The position numbers and the translations under genes were made by a program. Under the pieces are notes generated by a model. That model was not told the origin of the DNA, did not search any database, and worked only from the letters and a program-made list of their open reading frames with translations. This document shows positions 33,066-41,725 of a stretch of DNA of 46,488 bases, piece after piece (positions within the stretch are counted from its first letter, which is position 1; every line of letters begins with the position of its first letter). The stretch lies in assembly GCA_012513515.1 (NCBI GenBank), contig JAAZCA010000016.1:1-46488 (forward strand). Direction: 5' to 3'. The DNA is from Myxococcales bacterium. GTDB lineage: Bacteria > UBA10199 > 2-02-FULL-44-16 > JAAZCA01.

Positions 33066-35138
33066 ATGGACAAGAAAATATTCGCATTCATCATATTTTT
33101 TCTGATTTTTGCCGCTCTTTCAAACCCTCTTGAGGCCTCGAGACACCATCAGGGACGAAGCTCAGCCGGAAGGAGAGCTCTATCCCCACAGGCAGATGAA
33201 TCGGTGGAAAAGTCACCGGGTAGAATTAACGATGCCTACGTCATCCACTTCATCCTCGACGGCACCAACGCCGAGGCATTCGAAAACGCGCGCGAGAAAG
33301 GTCTTCTCCCGAATATATCGAATATGTTTTTCGAGAACGGCGCGGTATTTGAAAAAGGACTCTCACTCTTTCCGTCGACATCCACCACAGTCTATCAATC
33401 CTACGCGACCGGACTTCTACCCGGAAGATCCGGAATACCGCACCTGCAGAGAATGGACAGGAATACAATGGAGGTTGTCGATTATATGACGATCTCCGGA
33501 AACAGGATGATGAACTCAGACCTGATCAACACGCTGGCCCTCATAAACCCCGCGAGCGGGAACCTTGGTGAAAAAACCTCTATTTTCGAATTGCTGGAAG
33601 GCCATCCCAGCGCCGCAATCTATAGTAGTTTTTATCGCGGAGCCTCGTACGTCTATCCGAAGATTCCAATCAAGGCGCTCTGGTCGGCATATGTCAGCGG
33701 AAACCGGGAAAAGGTCGATGATCTTGCGCTCAAGCGCGTGATGAAAATATTTTCGAATGACGATGCTGGGAAAATCCCCAGATACACCTTGGTTGGGCTC
33801 TATTCTTCCGATATCGTCGGGCACCATTTCGGCCCCAAAAGCCCCGAGGTCGAAGGGGTGCTGGCCCGATTTGACCTCTTCCTGGCACAGTTCGACGAGC
33901 TGCTGGGAAAACGGGGCTTAAAGGAGAAGACCTACATCGTAGTTACAGCCGACCACGGAATGCACGAAAGCGGGCGTCTCTTCAAACTTCAGAAGGAGCT
34001 TGAAGAAAAGGGAGCCCACTTCAAGCCGAGAAGCCCGAAAGATAAAAAATTCATCATCTTCGCAGCGGATAGAGGCGTCGTATCGACGCATATCTACGTG
34101 AGGCACGACGGAGGATTCGAACCTCTGACAGATCCGGAAACGCTTCGAAGCCTTCCCAGCATACACGGAGGCGATCTGGACCTGATCAAATCGCTGCTCG
34201 AACTCGAGGCTACCGAATTCGTAATCGTCAGAAGGGGAGAGAGGAATTCCAGGATCTTTTCCAAGGATGGAAAATCCGCCGACATAGACTGCTTCAGGAT
34301 AGGACGCTCAGACTACTGCAGCTACGAATTCGACCGCTCGCTCGGAGATCCCTTCAACTATTCTTCCAACCCTGAACTTTCACACCTTCTCGACGGAAGC
34401 CCTCATTCATCTTTGGAATGGATGCACGCAACTGCCGACGAGATGTATCCCGATGCGATCATAAGCTCCTCACTGATTTTCGAAGACGGCCGCGGAGGCG
34501 ACATATATCTGACAACCTCTGATGGATACGGACTCAGAAAGGCGAAAGCCGGAAATCATGGCGGGCTCTCCTCGGAGGACATGCGCGTTCCCACAATGAT
34601 ATCCGGCCCCGACGTGCCTAAAGGAAAGTTCGGTACAATGCGCCAGACAGATCTCTATCCTCTGCTGATCGAGTGGTTCGGTCTCACCGCAGATGAGGGA
34701 AACTACGACGGAAGGAATCCGTTAAGTAAAAAGGCGGCCAAGAACGCTGAAGCGGCCAAGCTTGCTGAGATGGACAAAATATTTTCGAACAACCCGCCCG
34801 TTTTCAAAATAGTCGATATGGATCACTTCGTAAGAAACCAGATTGCCCCGAAGATACCGACATCCTCTTTCTCCATGTTGATACCTGCAGCAAGGGAAGA
34901 GCTGAAGGTGCGCTCAGGAAGGCTCGCAGCCGTCCAGAGCTACGTAAAAAAACTCCAGGCGATAAAGGAAAATCCGGAGGGGCATCCCGATTTCGACCAG
35001 AGATATCTTGAAGATCACATCAAAATCACGGAGCGCGCATTCAGAAGAACCTCGATGGAGCTTCAGCGCATCGAGGATATCATAAAAATTCTTGAATCCT
35101 GCAAAAATCCTTCAAGCTACGAGTGTAACGCGATCTAA
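33066..35138 (+). CDS. Secreted type I phosphodiesterase / nucleotide pyrophosphatase-like protein
   Basis: The 690-residue protein has a signal peptide (IFAFIIFFLIFAALSNPLEA). Its alkaline-phosphatase-superfamily metal sites are recognisable: FILDGTNAEAF (Asp ligand), SLFPSTSTTVYQSYATGLLP (Thr nucleophile), SSDIVGHHFGP (Asp and His), VVTADHGMHE (Asp, His) and KAGNHGGLS (His). A C-terminal region of about 100 residues is helical, probably coiled coil. Substrates could be nucleotides, phospholipids or sugar phosphates. It is followed 10 bases later by a small membrane protein, probably in the same operon. Confidence 0.85.
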   Translation: MDKKIFAFIIFFLIFAALSNPLEASRHHQGRSSAGRRALSPQADESVEKSPGRINDAYVIHFILDGTNAEAFENAREKGLLPNISNMFFENGAVFEKGLSLFPSTSTTVYQSYATGLLPGRSGIPHLQRMDRNTMEVVDYMTISGNRMMNSDLINTLALINPASGNLGEKTSIFELLEGHPSAAIYSSFYRGASYVYPKIPIKALWSAYVSGNREKVDDLALKRVMKIFSNDDAGKIPRYTLVGLYSSDIVGHHFGPKSPEVEGVLARFDLFLAQFDELLGKRGLKEKTYIVVTADHGMHESGRLFKLQKELEEKGAHFKPRSPKDKKFIIFAADRGVVSTHIYVRHDGGFEPLTDPETLRSLPSIHGGDLDLIKSLLELEATEFVIVRRGERNSRIFSKDGKSADIDCFRIGRSDYCSYEFDRSLGDPFNYSSNPELSHLLDGSPHSSLEWMHATADEMYPDAIISSSLIFEDGRGGDIYLTTSDGYGLRKAKAGNHGGLSSEDMRVPTMISGPDVPKGKFGTMRQTDLYPLLIEWFGLTADEGNYDGRNPLSKKAAKNAEAAKLAEMDKIFSNNPPVFKIVDMDHFVRNQIAPKIPTSSFSMLIPAAREELKVRSGRLAAVQSYVKKLQAIKENPEGHPDFDQRYLEDHIKITERAFRRTSMELQRIEDIIKILESCKNPSSYECNAI

Positions 35139-35148
35139 GGAAAGGCCG

Positions 35149-35574
35149 ATGCTAAAGTTCTTTTTCAACAGATTCAGCGTCATGGTAAAAATTTCAGAAA
35201 CTGCGGGATTCCTCCTGCTGCTTTGGCTTGGCAAAAAGATATTTTTCCTTGAAGCATCGGCATCATCGAAGGTCCTTTTTCTCTGCATAGCATTTCTCTA
35301 CCTCTTCATTCGGGCATGTGCGATGATCCATTGGCACAGGGACGCCAAGAGGTTTACCGGAATAGAGCTACAGTTCAAAAAGACGCTCGTCCCGGTTGCG
35401 TACATAATGACTATATTTAACGCTGCTGCGCTTGTCGCTGATCCTACGCCATTTCTCGCCGCAGAATTTCTGCTGTTGCTCTTCATGGCCCACGTGAACG
35501 CGATACTGCTCTGGCTTTTCTGGAAGGATGATGAAACCCTCCCTGTCGCTTCGCTCTCAAAACGTTCGAATTAA
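35149..35574 (+). CDS. Small multi-pass membrane protein
   Basis: I do not recognise this 141-residue protein. ATG at 35149 has AGGAAAGG just upstream. Four hydrophobic helices are visible: AGFLLLLWLGKKIFF, VLFLCIAFLYLFIRACAMI, LVPVAYIMTIFNAAALVA and FLAAEFLLLLFMAHVNAILLWLFW. It starts 10 bases after the phosphodiesterase gene, so the two may work together in the envelope. Confidence 0.65.
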   Translation: MLKFFFNRFSVMVKISETAGFLLLLWLGKKIFFLEASASSKVLFLCIAFLYLFIRACAMIHWHRDAKRFTGIELQFKKTLVPVAYIMTIFNAAALVADPTPFLAAEFLLLLFMAHVNAILLWLFWKDDETLPVASLSKRSN

Positions 35575-35619
35575 TGACGCGCGAGACCCTGCATCATTTT
35601 TAAATAAACACATAATTCA

Positions 35620-35648
35620 TTGTAATAATTGCCTATTTTAAGCATAGT
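35620..35648 (+). promoter_or_regulatory. Possible promoter
   Basis: TTGTAA (35620-35625), 17 bases, CATAGT (35643-35648), in an AT-rich stretch about 50 bases before the small 41-codon ORF. Both boxes match the sigma-70 consensus at four of six positions. Confidence 0.3.
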
Positions 35649-35697
35649 GCAAAATTTACTCTGGACAATCATGACGCAATATTGTTAGTTCTCGCCC

Positions 35698-35823
35698 ATG
35701 CCAACCATACGCGAATTTCTTGAAGGATTCGGTCTCCCGGAGATAACGCTCTTTCTCCTGACCACGGTCGTCATAGTCATGGCACGCGAAGGAAAGCGGA
35801 TCTTCAGAAGGAAACGGCAATGA
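35698..35823 (+). CDS. 41-residue single-pass membrane microprotein
   Basis: This is a short ORF encoding MPTIREFLEGFGLPEITL..., a hydrophobic helix (ITLFLLTTVVIVMA) and a basic tail (GKRIFRRKRQ). Its TGA overlaps the ATG of the next gene as ATGA, the same coupling seen throughout this window. No clear ribosome site precedes it. The amphipathic start, one membrane helix and positive C-terminus support a real microprotein, but conservation cannot be tested here. Confidence 0.5.
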   Translation: MPTIREFLEGFGLPEITLFLLTTVVIVMAREGKRIFRRKRQ

Positions 35824-36197
35824 AAAAGCCGAAAAGAACGTCCACCCGCAAGGCTTCTTACGACCAGGGAGATACGAAAAACCATGTGATGGCAGCCGGA
35901 AGGGAGATACTTCTCGCGGCCCGGGGAGCGCTGCGCTTCTGCAAGGACTACGTGGAAAACTCCCCCGACTCGGCGTCGAAACAGCATCTGGCCAGTTTCT
36001 TTTCGAAAGCCATGGCCGTGGCGGATGATCTGGGAAAAAGCATCCTGGAGATCTCCCCGGTCAAGCAAGCGGCGGAACATATAGCTAAAAGCTTCCTGAG
36101 CTCAGTTGGCGAAGAGATGAAAAACTCATCCGACAAAACACCGCGTTCTCACAAAAATCCAGTTCACAACCGCAAAAAAGGCGGTCGCAGAAAATAA
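35820..36197 (+). CDS. Small helical basic-ended protein next to PhaR-type gene
   Basis: I do not recognise this 125-residue protein. The middle (about residues 22-100) is predicted helical and amphipathic (REILLAARGALRFCKDYVEN, AAEHIAKSFLSSVGEEM); both ends are Lys/Arg-rich. The position before a PhaR-type regulator and the amphipathic helices would fit a phasin-like granule protein, but no motif proves it. ATG overlaps the stop of the preceding 41-codon ORF. Confidence 0.6.
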   Translation: MKKPKRTSTRKASYDQGDTKNHVMAAGREILLAARGALRFCKDYVENSPDSASKQHLASFFSKAMAVADDLGKSILEISPVKQAAEHIAKSFLSSVGEEMKNSSDKTPRSHKNPVHNRKKGGRRK

Positions 36198-36225
36198 GGT
36201 CTCACAAGTTAATATGGGAGGACAT

Positions 36226-36672
36226 ATGACTGAAAGAAAACCGAAAGTCATAAAGAGATATCAGAACAGAAAATTGTATGACACTTCAGATTCCTGCTAC
36301 GTCACGCTTGAGGATATCGGCGAGATGATAAAGCTCGGGGACGAAGTACAGGTCATAGACAACGCAACCAAGGAGGATCTTACCGCAATGACGCTCGCAC
36401 AGATCATCTTCGAAGAACAAAAGAAAAAGACAAACGTCCAGCCGCTCGGGACGTTCAGACAGATCATCCAGGGAAGCGGCGAGGCCCTCAAGGACCTGAT
36501 GTCGATCGGAGCGCGCGAGATAGGGCACGTAAAAGATTTCGTGGATGACAAGGTCCGCCCCGCAGTAAGCAATATACAGGAAATTCCACACGTGAAATCT
36601 GAGATCGAAAACATAAAACGCCGCATCGAATATCTCGAAAAATCATTCGCCCAGATGAGGAAATCTAGATGA
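36226..36672 (+). CDS. PhaR-type polyhydroxyalkanoate synthesis regulator
   Basis: The 148-residue protein starts at the ATG with GGGAGG upstream (36226, not 36214). Its first 65 residues are the PHB/PHA accumulation-regulator DNA-binding domain: VIKRYQNRKLYDTSDSCYVTLEDI and VIDNATKEDLTAMTLAQII. The C-terminal part is a helical region with a coiled coil (EIENIKRRIEYLEKSFAQM). In PHA producers PhaR binds granules and phasin promoters, but no PHA synthase is in this window, so the target here is unknown. It overlaps the next gene by 4 bases. Confidence 0.85.
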   Translation: MTERKPKVIKRYQNRKLYDTSDSCYVTLEDIGEMIKLGDEVQVIDNATKEDLTAMTLAQIIFEEQKKKTNVQPLGTFRQIIQGSGEALKDLMSIGAREIGHVKDFVDDKVRPAVSNIQEIPHVKSEIENIKRRIEYLEKSFAQMRKSR

Positions 36673-37418
36673 AAACATGCTGCATCTTTCGCTCGTTATT
36701 TTCTCTGACAGTCGTGTTGGTTCTGCTATTGCCGGCATCCGCAGCGTCGGCGTATCTGCTCCCTGTTCATCAAATGACGCAGGAGGATTTAGGGAGACCC
36801 GCGGAGGAAATCCTTTCCGATTATGAAACAAGGATGAGCGCCCTCGGCACGAGGTCGAGCCTTGAGAAAATCGAACGGTATTCCAGAAATAAAAAAATCA
36901 GGCTTTCATCTTCTGAAAAGACCGCCCTGCCCGAACATTCAAAGATAAAAGAAGAAATAAAATTCTGGCAGTACGTATCCGATTTAAAAAAGTCCTTACT
37001 GGAATTGTTGGGCCCATCCCCTTCTGAAAAGGCCACCTTGGAGGCCGATTTAATGGCCAAGGTCATAGTACAAAAGCTCTACGATATATCGCAGGAATAC
37101 CGAATCAAATTCACGGCGCTATTTCGAAATCTGCAGATCAACAGCGGAACGGCCAAGCGCGGCTTCTGCTACCACTACGTCATAGACTTGATATCCGAAC
37201 TCTCCAAAAGTCACTGGGAACATCTCGAGTACAGGTGGGGAGAAGCATACGCAAGGACATTTCGCGAGAACAACGCCCTTGTGATCACGGCGATTGGAGC
37301 CCCCTTCGAAAGCGGAATCGCAATAGACGCATGGCGCGCCGGCGGCCGACCTTTCTGGAGGAGAGTTTCACAGGACCGGTTCCCGTGGAAAGAAGCCCAG
37401 TGCAGCGCGTACGAATGA
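36669..37418 (+). CDS. Secreted protein, possible papain/transglutaminase-like fold
   Basis: The 249-residue protein has a signal peptide (LTVVLVLLLPASAASA). The first half of the mature part is helical and charged. The C-terminal half has RGFCYHYVIDLI, ENNALVITAIGAPFESGIAIDAWRAGG and FWRRVSQDRFPW, which look like the Cys and Asp regions of a transglutaminase-like cysteine fold. The expected histidine position reads Asn (REN-NALV), so activity is doubtful. The family call is tentative. It overlaps the PhaR-type gene as ATGA. Confidence 0.55.
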   Translation: MKTCCIFRSLFSLTVVLVLLLPASAASAYLLPVHQMTQEDLGRPAEEILSDYETRMSALGTRSSLEKIERYSRNKKIRLSSSEKTALPEHSKIKEEIKFWQYVSDLKKSLLELLGPSPSEKATLEADLMAKVIVQKLYDISQEYRIKFTALFRNLQINSGTAKRGFCYHYVIDLISELSKSHWEHLEYRWGEAYARTFRENNALVITAIGAPFESGIAIDAWRAGGRPFWRRVSQDRFPWKEAQCSAYE

Positions 37419-37447
37419 CGGACAATTCCCGAATTTAGGCCAGCGAT

Positions 37448-37795
37448 CTAAACCTTCAGGAATGCCCAGAGCCTCTTCATGGCAAGTTCGGAAAGCCCGA
37501 GGAAGCTTATCCCCAAACCTCCTCCCCTGCCGCCTCTCCCTTCGCTCCTTCTCACGACCTTTCCTGTAACCCGCACTGGACGCCTATGCCCAGGCAGCGC
37601 AAACGAGAGAAAGAGCATGGTCCCTATCTTCAGAGGTATATCCGACTCCAAAAAGAGCCCCCCCATGCTGATGTCCATCGAATAGACGTAAAACAGCCCC
37701 TCTCCGAATTCATCCTCGAAGACCACCTGAGTCCGGTGAGGTCTGCGCTGGTGGATCCTCTTTTCGGCGATCTTTGTGAGCGTACCCCTTGTCAT
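37448..37795 (-). CDS. PilZ-domain protein
   Basis: PilZ domains bind cyclic di-GMP. The 115-residue protein has the RxxxR-type arginines near the start (HQRRPHR) and the DxSxxG motif (MDISMGGLFLES), with the later GISFLGLSE strand. Both nucleotide-binding motifs are present, so binding is plausible. A glycine/arginine-rich loop (GRGGRGGG) interrupts the barrel near residue 90. It is translationally coupled to the pseudo-receiver upstream and convergent with the preceding secreted-protein gene. Confidence 0.85.
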   Translation of the reverse strand: MTRGTLTKIAEKRIHQRRPHRTQVVFEDEFGEGLFYVYSMDISMGGLFLESDIPLKIGTMLFLSFALPGHRRPVRVTGKVVRRSEGRGGRGGGLGISFLGLSELAMKRLWAFLKV

Positions 37796-38172
37796 GGCAG
37801 GAGCCTCCCGACAAGTTCGAAGAGTTCATCAGGATGAAATGGCCTACGCAAAAGCCAGCTTTTCTTTACCGAGGCCAGCATCCTCCCATGATTGCCGGAG
37901 ATTTCGTTCTCCTTGCATATGAATATCTTCGGCACGGCCCCGACCGGGATAGCCTCGACCATGCCCTGGACTATATCGTCAAATTTCTTGCCGAAAATAT
38001 TGGAATTGATGATGGCCATGTCACACTTTTCACGCCTGAAGAAATGAGGCCTGGCCTCTTCAAAGCGCTTCCTTATCACAAGCTCCGCCTCAAGTGGCTC
38101 TAGAAGCAAGCGGTACATATTTGCGGCGAGCTCTGAACGGTCCGCGATTATTATGCGCCTCTGTCTAGCCAT
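37792..38172 (-). CDS. Degenerate response-regulator receiver domain
   Basis: The 126-residue protein (ATG at 38172; the open frame continues to 38244) is a lone CheY-like domain: RRIIIADRSELAANMYRLLL, then CDMAIINSNIFG at the phosphorylation site and LLRRPFHPDELFELV at the end. The acceptor Asp is replaced by Asn and the conserved Lys by Arg, so phosphorylation is unlikely. The stop overlaps the PilZ start by 4 bases, suggesting a stable pair that may respond to c-di-GMP rather than phosphate. Confidence 0.72.
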   Translation of the reverse strand: MARQRRIIIADRSELAANMYRLLLEPLEAELVIRKRFEEARPHFFRREKCDMAIINSNIFGKKFDDIVQGMVEAIPVGAVPKIFICKENEISGNHGRMLASVKKSWLLRRPFHPDELFELVGRLLP

Positions 38173-38316
38173 GCCATCATCTATAGTTGAGCCCCCCGGC
38201 CGATGCAAGGAGGCACATCGCTTAAAAATAAAACCGCTAGACATTATGTTCCTTGACTTTTAGGGGGTGGTCACGTAAAAGCTACCCACATATATGCTCG
38301 TTTTCATAAGGTTTTT

Positions 38317-38345
38317 TTGACATCAAAATAACCGGCTGAAAATAC
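38317..38345 (+). promoter_or_regulatory. Probable pal promoter
   Basis: A perfect TTGACA (38317-38322) is followed 17 bases later by AAATAC, overlapping TACAAA, both weak -10 boxes. It lies 20 bases before the pal ATG, which has AAGGAGG. Confidence 0.4.
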
Positions 38346-38366
38346 AAAATTTTAAGGAGGGGTGTC

Positions 38367-38789
38367 ATGAGGAAATTGTCGTTGTTGGTGGTGGCGGTAC
38401 TTTGCACAGCTTTTCTGTTTGGGTGCGCACAGCACCAGAAGAAGCCTGCTGCAAAGGCGAGCGCTCTGCAGAGGGTTCATTTCGATTTCGACAGGTCGAA
38501 TATAAAGCCGGAATATGAACCGGTCCTCCGCGGAAACGCAGCGTGGTTGCAGTCAAATAGTAAGGCCAATGTTACTATCGAAGGTAATTGCGATGAACGC
38601 GGATCCATTGAGTACAACATCGCCCTCGGCGATCGCCGCGCGAAGTCAGCCAAGGATTATCTCGTAAATCTCGGAATACCTGCCAGCAGGATTCAGACCA
38701 TGAGCTACGGCAAGGAACGTCCTCTTTGTACGCAGCACGACGAGAGCTGCTGGTGGCAGAACAGGCGCGCTGATTTCGTAGCCCGCTGA
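38367..38789 (+). CDS. pal: Peptidoglycan-associated lipoprotein Pal
   Basis: Pal anchors the outer membrane to peptidoglycan as part of the Tol-Pal system. The 140-residue protein has a lipoprotein signal ending in LFGC (C20) and an OmpA-like domain: VHFDFDRSNIKPEY, GNCDERGSIEYNIALGDRRAKSAKDYL, IQTMSYGKERP and NRRADFV at the end. AAGGAGG precedes the ATG. cpoB follows after a terminator; tolQRAB are not in the window. Confidence 0.94.
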   Translation: MRKLSLLVVAVLCTAFLFGCAQHQKKPAAKASALQRVHFDFDRSNIKPEYEPVLRGNAAWLQSNSKANVTIEGNCDERGSIEYNIALGDRRAKSAKDYLVNLGIPASRIQTMSYGKERPLCTQHDESCWWQNRRADFVAR

Positions 38790-38820
38790 TTTTATCAAAA
38801 ATATTAAGATGCAAAATAGA

Positions 38821-38850
38821 CAGCGCGCCCATTGCAGGGCGCGCTGTTTT
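38821..38850 (+). terminator. Rho-independent terminator after pal
   Basis: CAGCGCGCCC pairs with GGGCGCGCTG around an ATTGCA loop and is followed by TTTTG, about 30 bases after the pal stop. The T-run is short, so termination may be partial, letting some transcripts reach cpoB. Confidence 0.8.
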
Positions 38851-38890
38851 GTTGTAGGTCTCGCTGCAGAATTTTTAAAAGGAGGATTCA

Positions 38891-39793
38891 ATGAGGAAAG
38901 TCGTGAGTTTTTTAGCGATCCCGGTCGCCGCGCTGATATCATCCGTATCATTTGCCGGGCCGCTGGATGACAAGATAAAATCCCTGGATGAGCAGCTGCA
39001 GAACATTCAGCGAACCTACACATCAAACAATCAGAATGTCGCATCGTCCATAGCTCAGGTCGAAGCGATACGCGAAGATTGGAATATGATGAAGGGGCAC
39101 GTCGATGCCAACCGACACCTCATAACCTCGCAGGGAGAGGAATTATCCAGAAGGATGGACTCTCTAGACCACAGGATTACTTCGATAGAAGACAGGATGT
39201 CCATATTTTCAAGCCAGCTTTCCAAAGCTCTGGCCAAGATAGCACCGGAGGCCGCAGCCGAAGGGGACCTGTACCAGACGGGACTCGATCTGGCTAATGA
39301 ATCAAAATATCTCGAAGCCGCCGCGTCATTCGAGCAGTTTTTGAAAAAATACCCAAAGAGCGAATTTGCACCCAGTGCGCTGATGTGGGTGGGAGAGTGC
39401 TTCTATTCCATGAGGGATTATCAGCGATCCATTCAGGAGTTCCAGAGATTCATCGAAAAATATCCACGCGACAAAAACACAGGACTCGCAATTTTCAAGC
39501 AGGGAAATTCATTCTATGAGCTGGGGATGACCGAAGAGGCAAAAGCATTTTTCAACAAGGTAATACAGAGAGAGCCAACCAGCGAAGTAGCGGCCATGGC
39601 AACTGAAAAATTGACGAAGATCAAAGAGCGCGAGGCGAAAGCATCGGGTATCGCTCCTGTAGGAGGAGGAACTGGCTCATATCCGGGCGAGACGATAGAG
39701 CAGCAGCGCTCCAGGATGATGGGGACGACCCCTGAACCGGAAAAAATTCCGGCGGCGAAGCCCGGCAAGACGGTACCTCCCGGAAAGTTCTAA
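38891..39793 (+). CDS. cpoB: Cell-division coordinator CpoB (YbgF)
   Basis: CpoB is a periplasmic partner of the Tol-Pal system that links peptidoglycan synthesis to outer-membrane constriction. The 300-residue protein has a signal peptide (about residues 1-22, VSFA-G), an N-terminal trimerising coiled coil (about 25-110), and three TPR repeats (about 125-235: AAASFEQFLKKYPKSEFA, QRSIQEFQRFIEKYPRD, AKAFFNKVIQREPTS). A Pro-rich tail follows. AAAAGGAGG precedes the ATG, and pal lies immediately upstream. Confidence 0.92.
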   Translation: MRKVVSFLAIPVAALISSVSFAGPLDDKIKSLDEQLQNIQRTYTSNNQNVASSIAQVEAIREDWNMMKGHVDANRHLITSQGEELSRRMDSLDHRITSIEDRMSIFSSQLSKALAKIAPEAAAEGDLYQTGLDLANESKYLEAAASFEQFLKKYPKSEFAPSALMWVGECFYSMRDYQRSIQEFQRFIEKYPRDKNTGLAIFKQGNSFYELGMTEEAKAFFNKVIQREPTSEVAAMATEKLTKIKEREAKASGIAPVGGGTGSYPGETIEQQRSRMMGTTPEPEKIPAAKPGKTVPPGKF

Positions 39794-39794
39794 T

Positions 39795-40832
39795 ATGATA
39801 GTGCTGGGAATAGAATCGTCGTGCGACGAAACCGCCGCCGCAGTCTTCGACTCGGGAAAGATACTCTCCAATGTCGTCGCCACGCAGCATGACGTTCATG
39901 AAAGATTCGGCGGCGTAGTTCCTGAGCTCGCATCAAGGCGCCATCTGGAAAATATCGTCCCTGTGATCGAAGGGGCATTGACCGGCGCCTCGATGACGCT
40001 TGATGACATTGAGGGTATCGCCGTTACAAACGCCCCCGGACTCGTCGGCTCTCTGCTAGTTGGAATCTCCGCCGCCAAGGGAATAGCCTACTCCAAAAAC
40101 CTGCCTCTTGTAGGCGTGAATCACCTCGAGGGACATCTTCATGCGGCATCGCTTCAGTTTGGAGAGATCGAGCACCCATACGCTGGGCTCGTCGTTTCGG
40201 GCGGTCATACCAGCATATATCTCGTAAGATCTTTTTCAGATTACGAACTGCTCGGAGCGACCAGGGACGACGCAGCCGGGGAGGCCTTTGACAAAGTCGC
40301 TAAATTGCTGAGACTGGGATATCCCGGCGGACCTGCGATAGATCGCGCCGCTGAAAAAGGAAATCCAAAGGCGTTCATTTTCAACAAGCCACACTTCTCG
40401 GAAAAAACCATGCGCGGAATCGTGCCGCGCCAATTCGATTTCAGTTTTTCTGGGATAAAAACCGCGGTTTTGAATCTGCACAGAAAACACTCCCAAAGCG
40501 AAGGGCTGTCGCAGGAGATGGCGGCCGACATCGCTGCCAGCTTTCAGGAATCCGTCGCAAGGATACTGACCCAAAGCCTTCTCGAAGCCGCCGAGATTTC
40601 ATCATGTAAATCGGTCGTGCTGGCCGGAGGAGTCGCAGCCAACAGAAGGCTCCGCGCCCTGCTAGCTGAAAAGTCCGATGAACGCGGAATCAGGTCGTTT
40701 ATTCCTGACATGAATCTATGCACGGATAATGCAGCCATGATCGCAAATGTAGGCCATGAAAAACTCATCCGAGGTGAAAGAAACGGCTTCGACCTGGCCG
40801 CGATTTCAAACCAGGAGATAGGAATCAATTGA
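39795..40832 (+). CDS. tsaD: tRNA t6A threonylcarbamoyltransferase TsaD
   Basis: TsaD transfers threonylcarbamoyl to A37 of ANN-decoding tRNAs. The 345-residue protein begins VLGIESSCDETAAAV and has the iron-binding pair H110 and H114 in VNHLEGHLHA. VSGGHTSIY, DDAAGEAFDKVAKLLRLGYPGGP, FSFSGIKTAV, VLAGGVAANRRLR and CTDNAAMIA complete the ASKHA core. It starts 2 bases after the cpoB stop and overlaps the rsmA start. Confidence 0.97.
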   Translation: MIVLGIESSCDETAAAVFDSGKILSNVVATQHDVHERFGGVVPELASRRHLENIVPVIEGALTGASMTLDDIEGIAVTNAPGLVGSLLVGISAAKGIAYSKNLPLVGVNHLEGHLHAASLQFGEIEHPYAGLVVSGGHTSIYLVRSFSDYELLGATRDDAAGEAFDKVAKLLRLGYPGGPAIDRAAEKGNPKAFIFNKPHFSEKTMRGIVPRQFDFSFSGIKTAVLNLHRKHSQSEGLSQEMAADIAASFQESVARILTQSLLEAAEISSCKSVVLAGGVAANRRLRALLAEKSDERGIRSFIPDMNLCTDNAAMIANVGHEKLIRGERNGFDLAAISNQEIGIN

Positions 40833-41668
40833 AAAAAAGCGAGTCTGTCCACTCCATCCTCAGGAACTTTGAGATAAGGCCTAAAAAAAAGCTCGGCCAG
40901 CATTTTCTTCACGCAACGCCAACGATCAAAAAAATAGTAGCCTCCTTGGCAATAACGAGGGGCGACACGGTCGTAGAGATAGGTCCTGGTCCAGGAGTCA
41001 TGACCCCTTTTATATCTGATGCGGCCAAAAGCGTAATAGCGATAGATGCCGATGCCGACATGATAGAGATATTAAAATCCAGGATGTCTGATAGAAAAAA
41101 TGTGAAGATCGTATATTCCGACATACTCAAGGTGAAACTGCCCGACCTGATAGAAAATAAAAAGCGCGTTAAGATAATAGGCAACCTTCCCTACAACATT
41201 TCATCTCAGATAGTATTTTGGATGATCGACTCGCGCAAAAATATCTCGAAGGCCGTGATAATGGTCCAAAAAGAGGTGGCGCAAAGACTCGCTGCAAAAC
41301 CCGGAGGAAAGGAATACGGAATACTTTCAGTGATACTTCAGGCCTTCGCGAGATGCTCCAAGCTCTTCGATGTATCTCCAAATAATTTTCTTCCGCCCCC
41401 AAAAGTCACCTCGTCGATCTTGATGATAGAATTCTCAGATCCCGAAGATAAAATAGGCAGCGAAGAAGTCTTTATAAAAACAGTCAAAGCGGCATTTGGA
41501 AAGCGCCGAAAGACCATAAGAAACTCTCTGTTGGAATCAAAAGATCAGTTGTTTTCGGCAGTAAAGATAGACTCCGCCCTCACAAATTTGGGAATCGACC
41601 CAAAGCGCCGGGCGGAAACCCTCTCCGTTAAAGAGTTTATCGCCCTCTCAAATCTGCTCACTCAATAA
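40829..41668 (+). CDS. rsmA: 16S rRNA dimethyladenosine transferase RsmA (KsgA)
   Basis: RsmA dimethylates A1518 and A1519 of 16S rRNA. The 279-residue protein has PKKKLGQHFL, SAM motif I VVEIGPGPGVMT, VIAIDADADM, VKIIGNLPYNISSQIVF (catalytic NLPY) and the C-terminal RRKTIRNSLL. The start is TTG overlapping the tsaD stop as TTGA; AGGAG is slightly far upstream (12 bases), so expression probably depends on coupling. Confidence 0.96.
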   Translation: MKKSESVHSILRNFEIRPKKKLGQHFLHATPTIKKIVASLAITRGDTVVEIGPGPGVMTPFISDAAKSVIAIDADADMIEILKSRMSDRKNVKIVYSDILKVKLPDLIENKKRVKIIGNLPYNISSQIVFWMIDSRKNISKAVIMVQKEVAQRLAAKPGGKEYGILSVILQAFARCSKLFDVSPNNFLPPPKVTSSILMIEFSDPEDKIGSEEVFIKTVKAAFGKRRKTIRNSLLESKDQLFSAVKIDSALTNLGIDPKRRAETLSVKEFIALSNLLTQ

Positions 41669-41725
41669 TCCTCCAGCCAGGCTATACGAGTCGCACACGG
41701 ACCCCTCCAAAATTTTTCTAGGTTC

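Noticed and set aside
35685-36080. 131-codon minus-strand ORF over the microprotein and the 125-residue gene
   Set aside because: The plus-strand genes are coupled by ATGA overlap in an operon with the PhaR-type gene; the antisense product is Arg-rich with no recognisable features.
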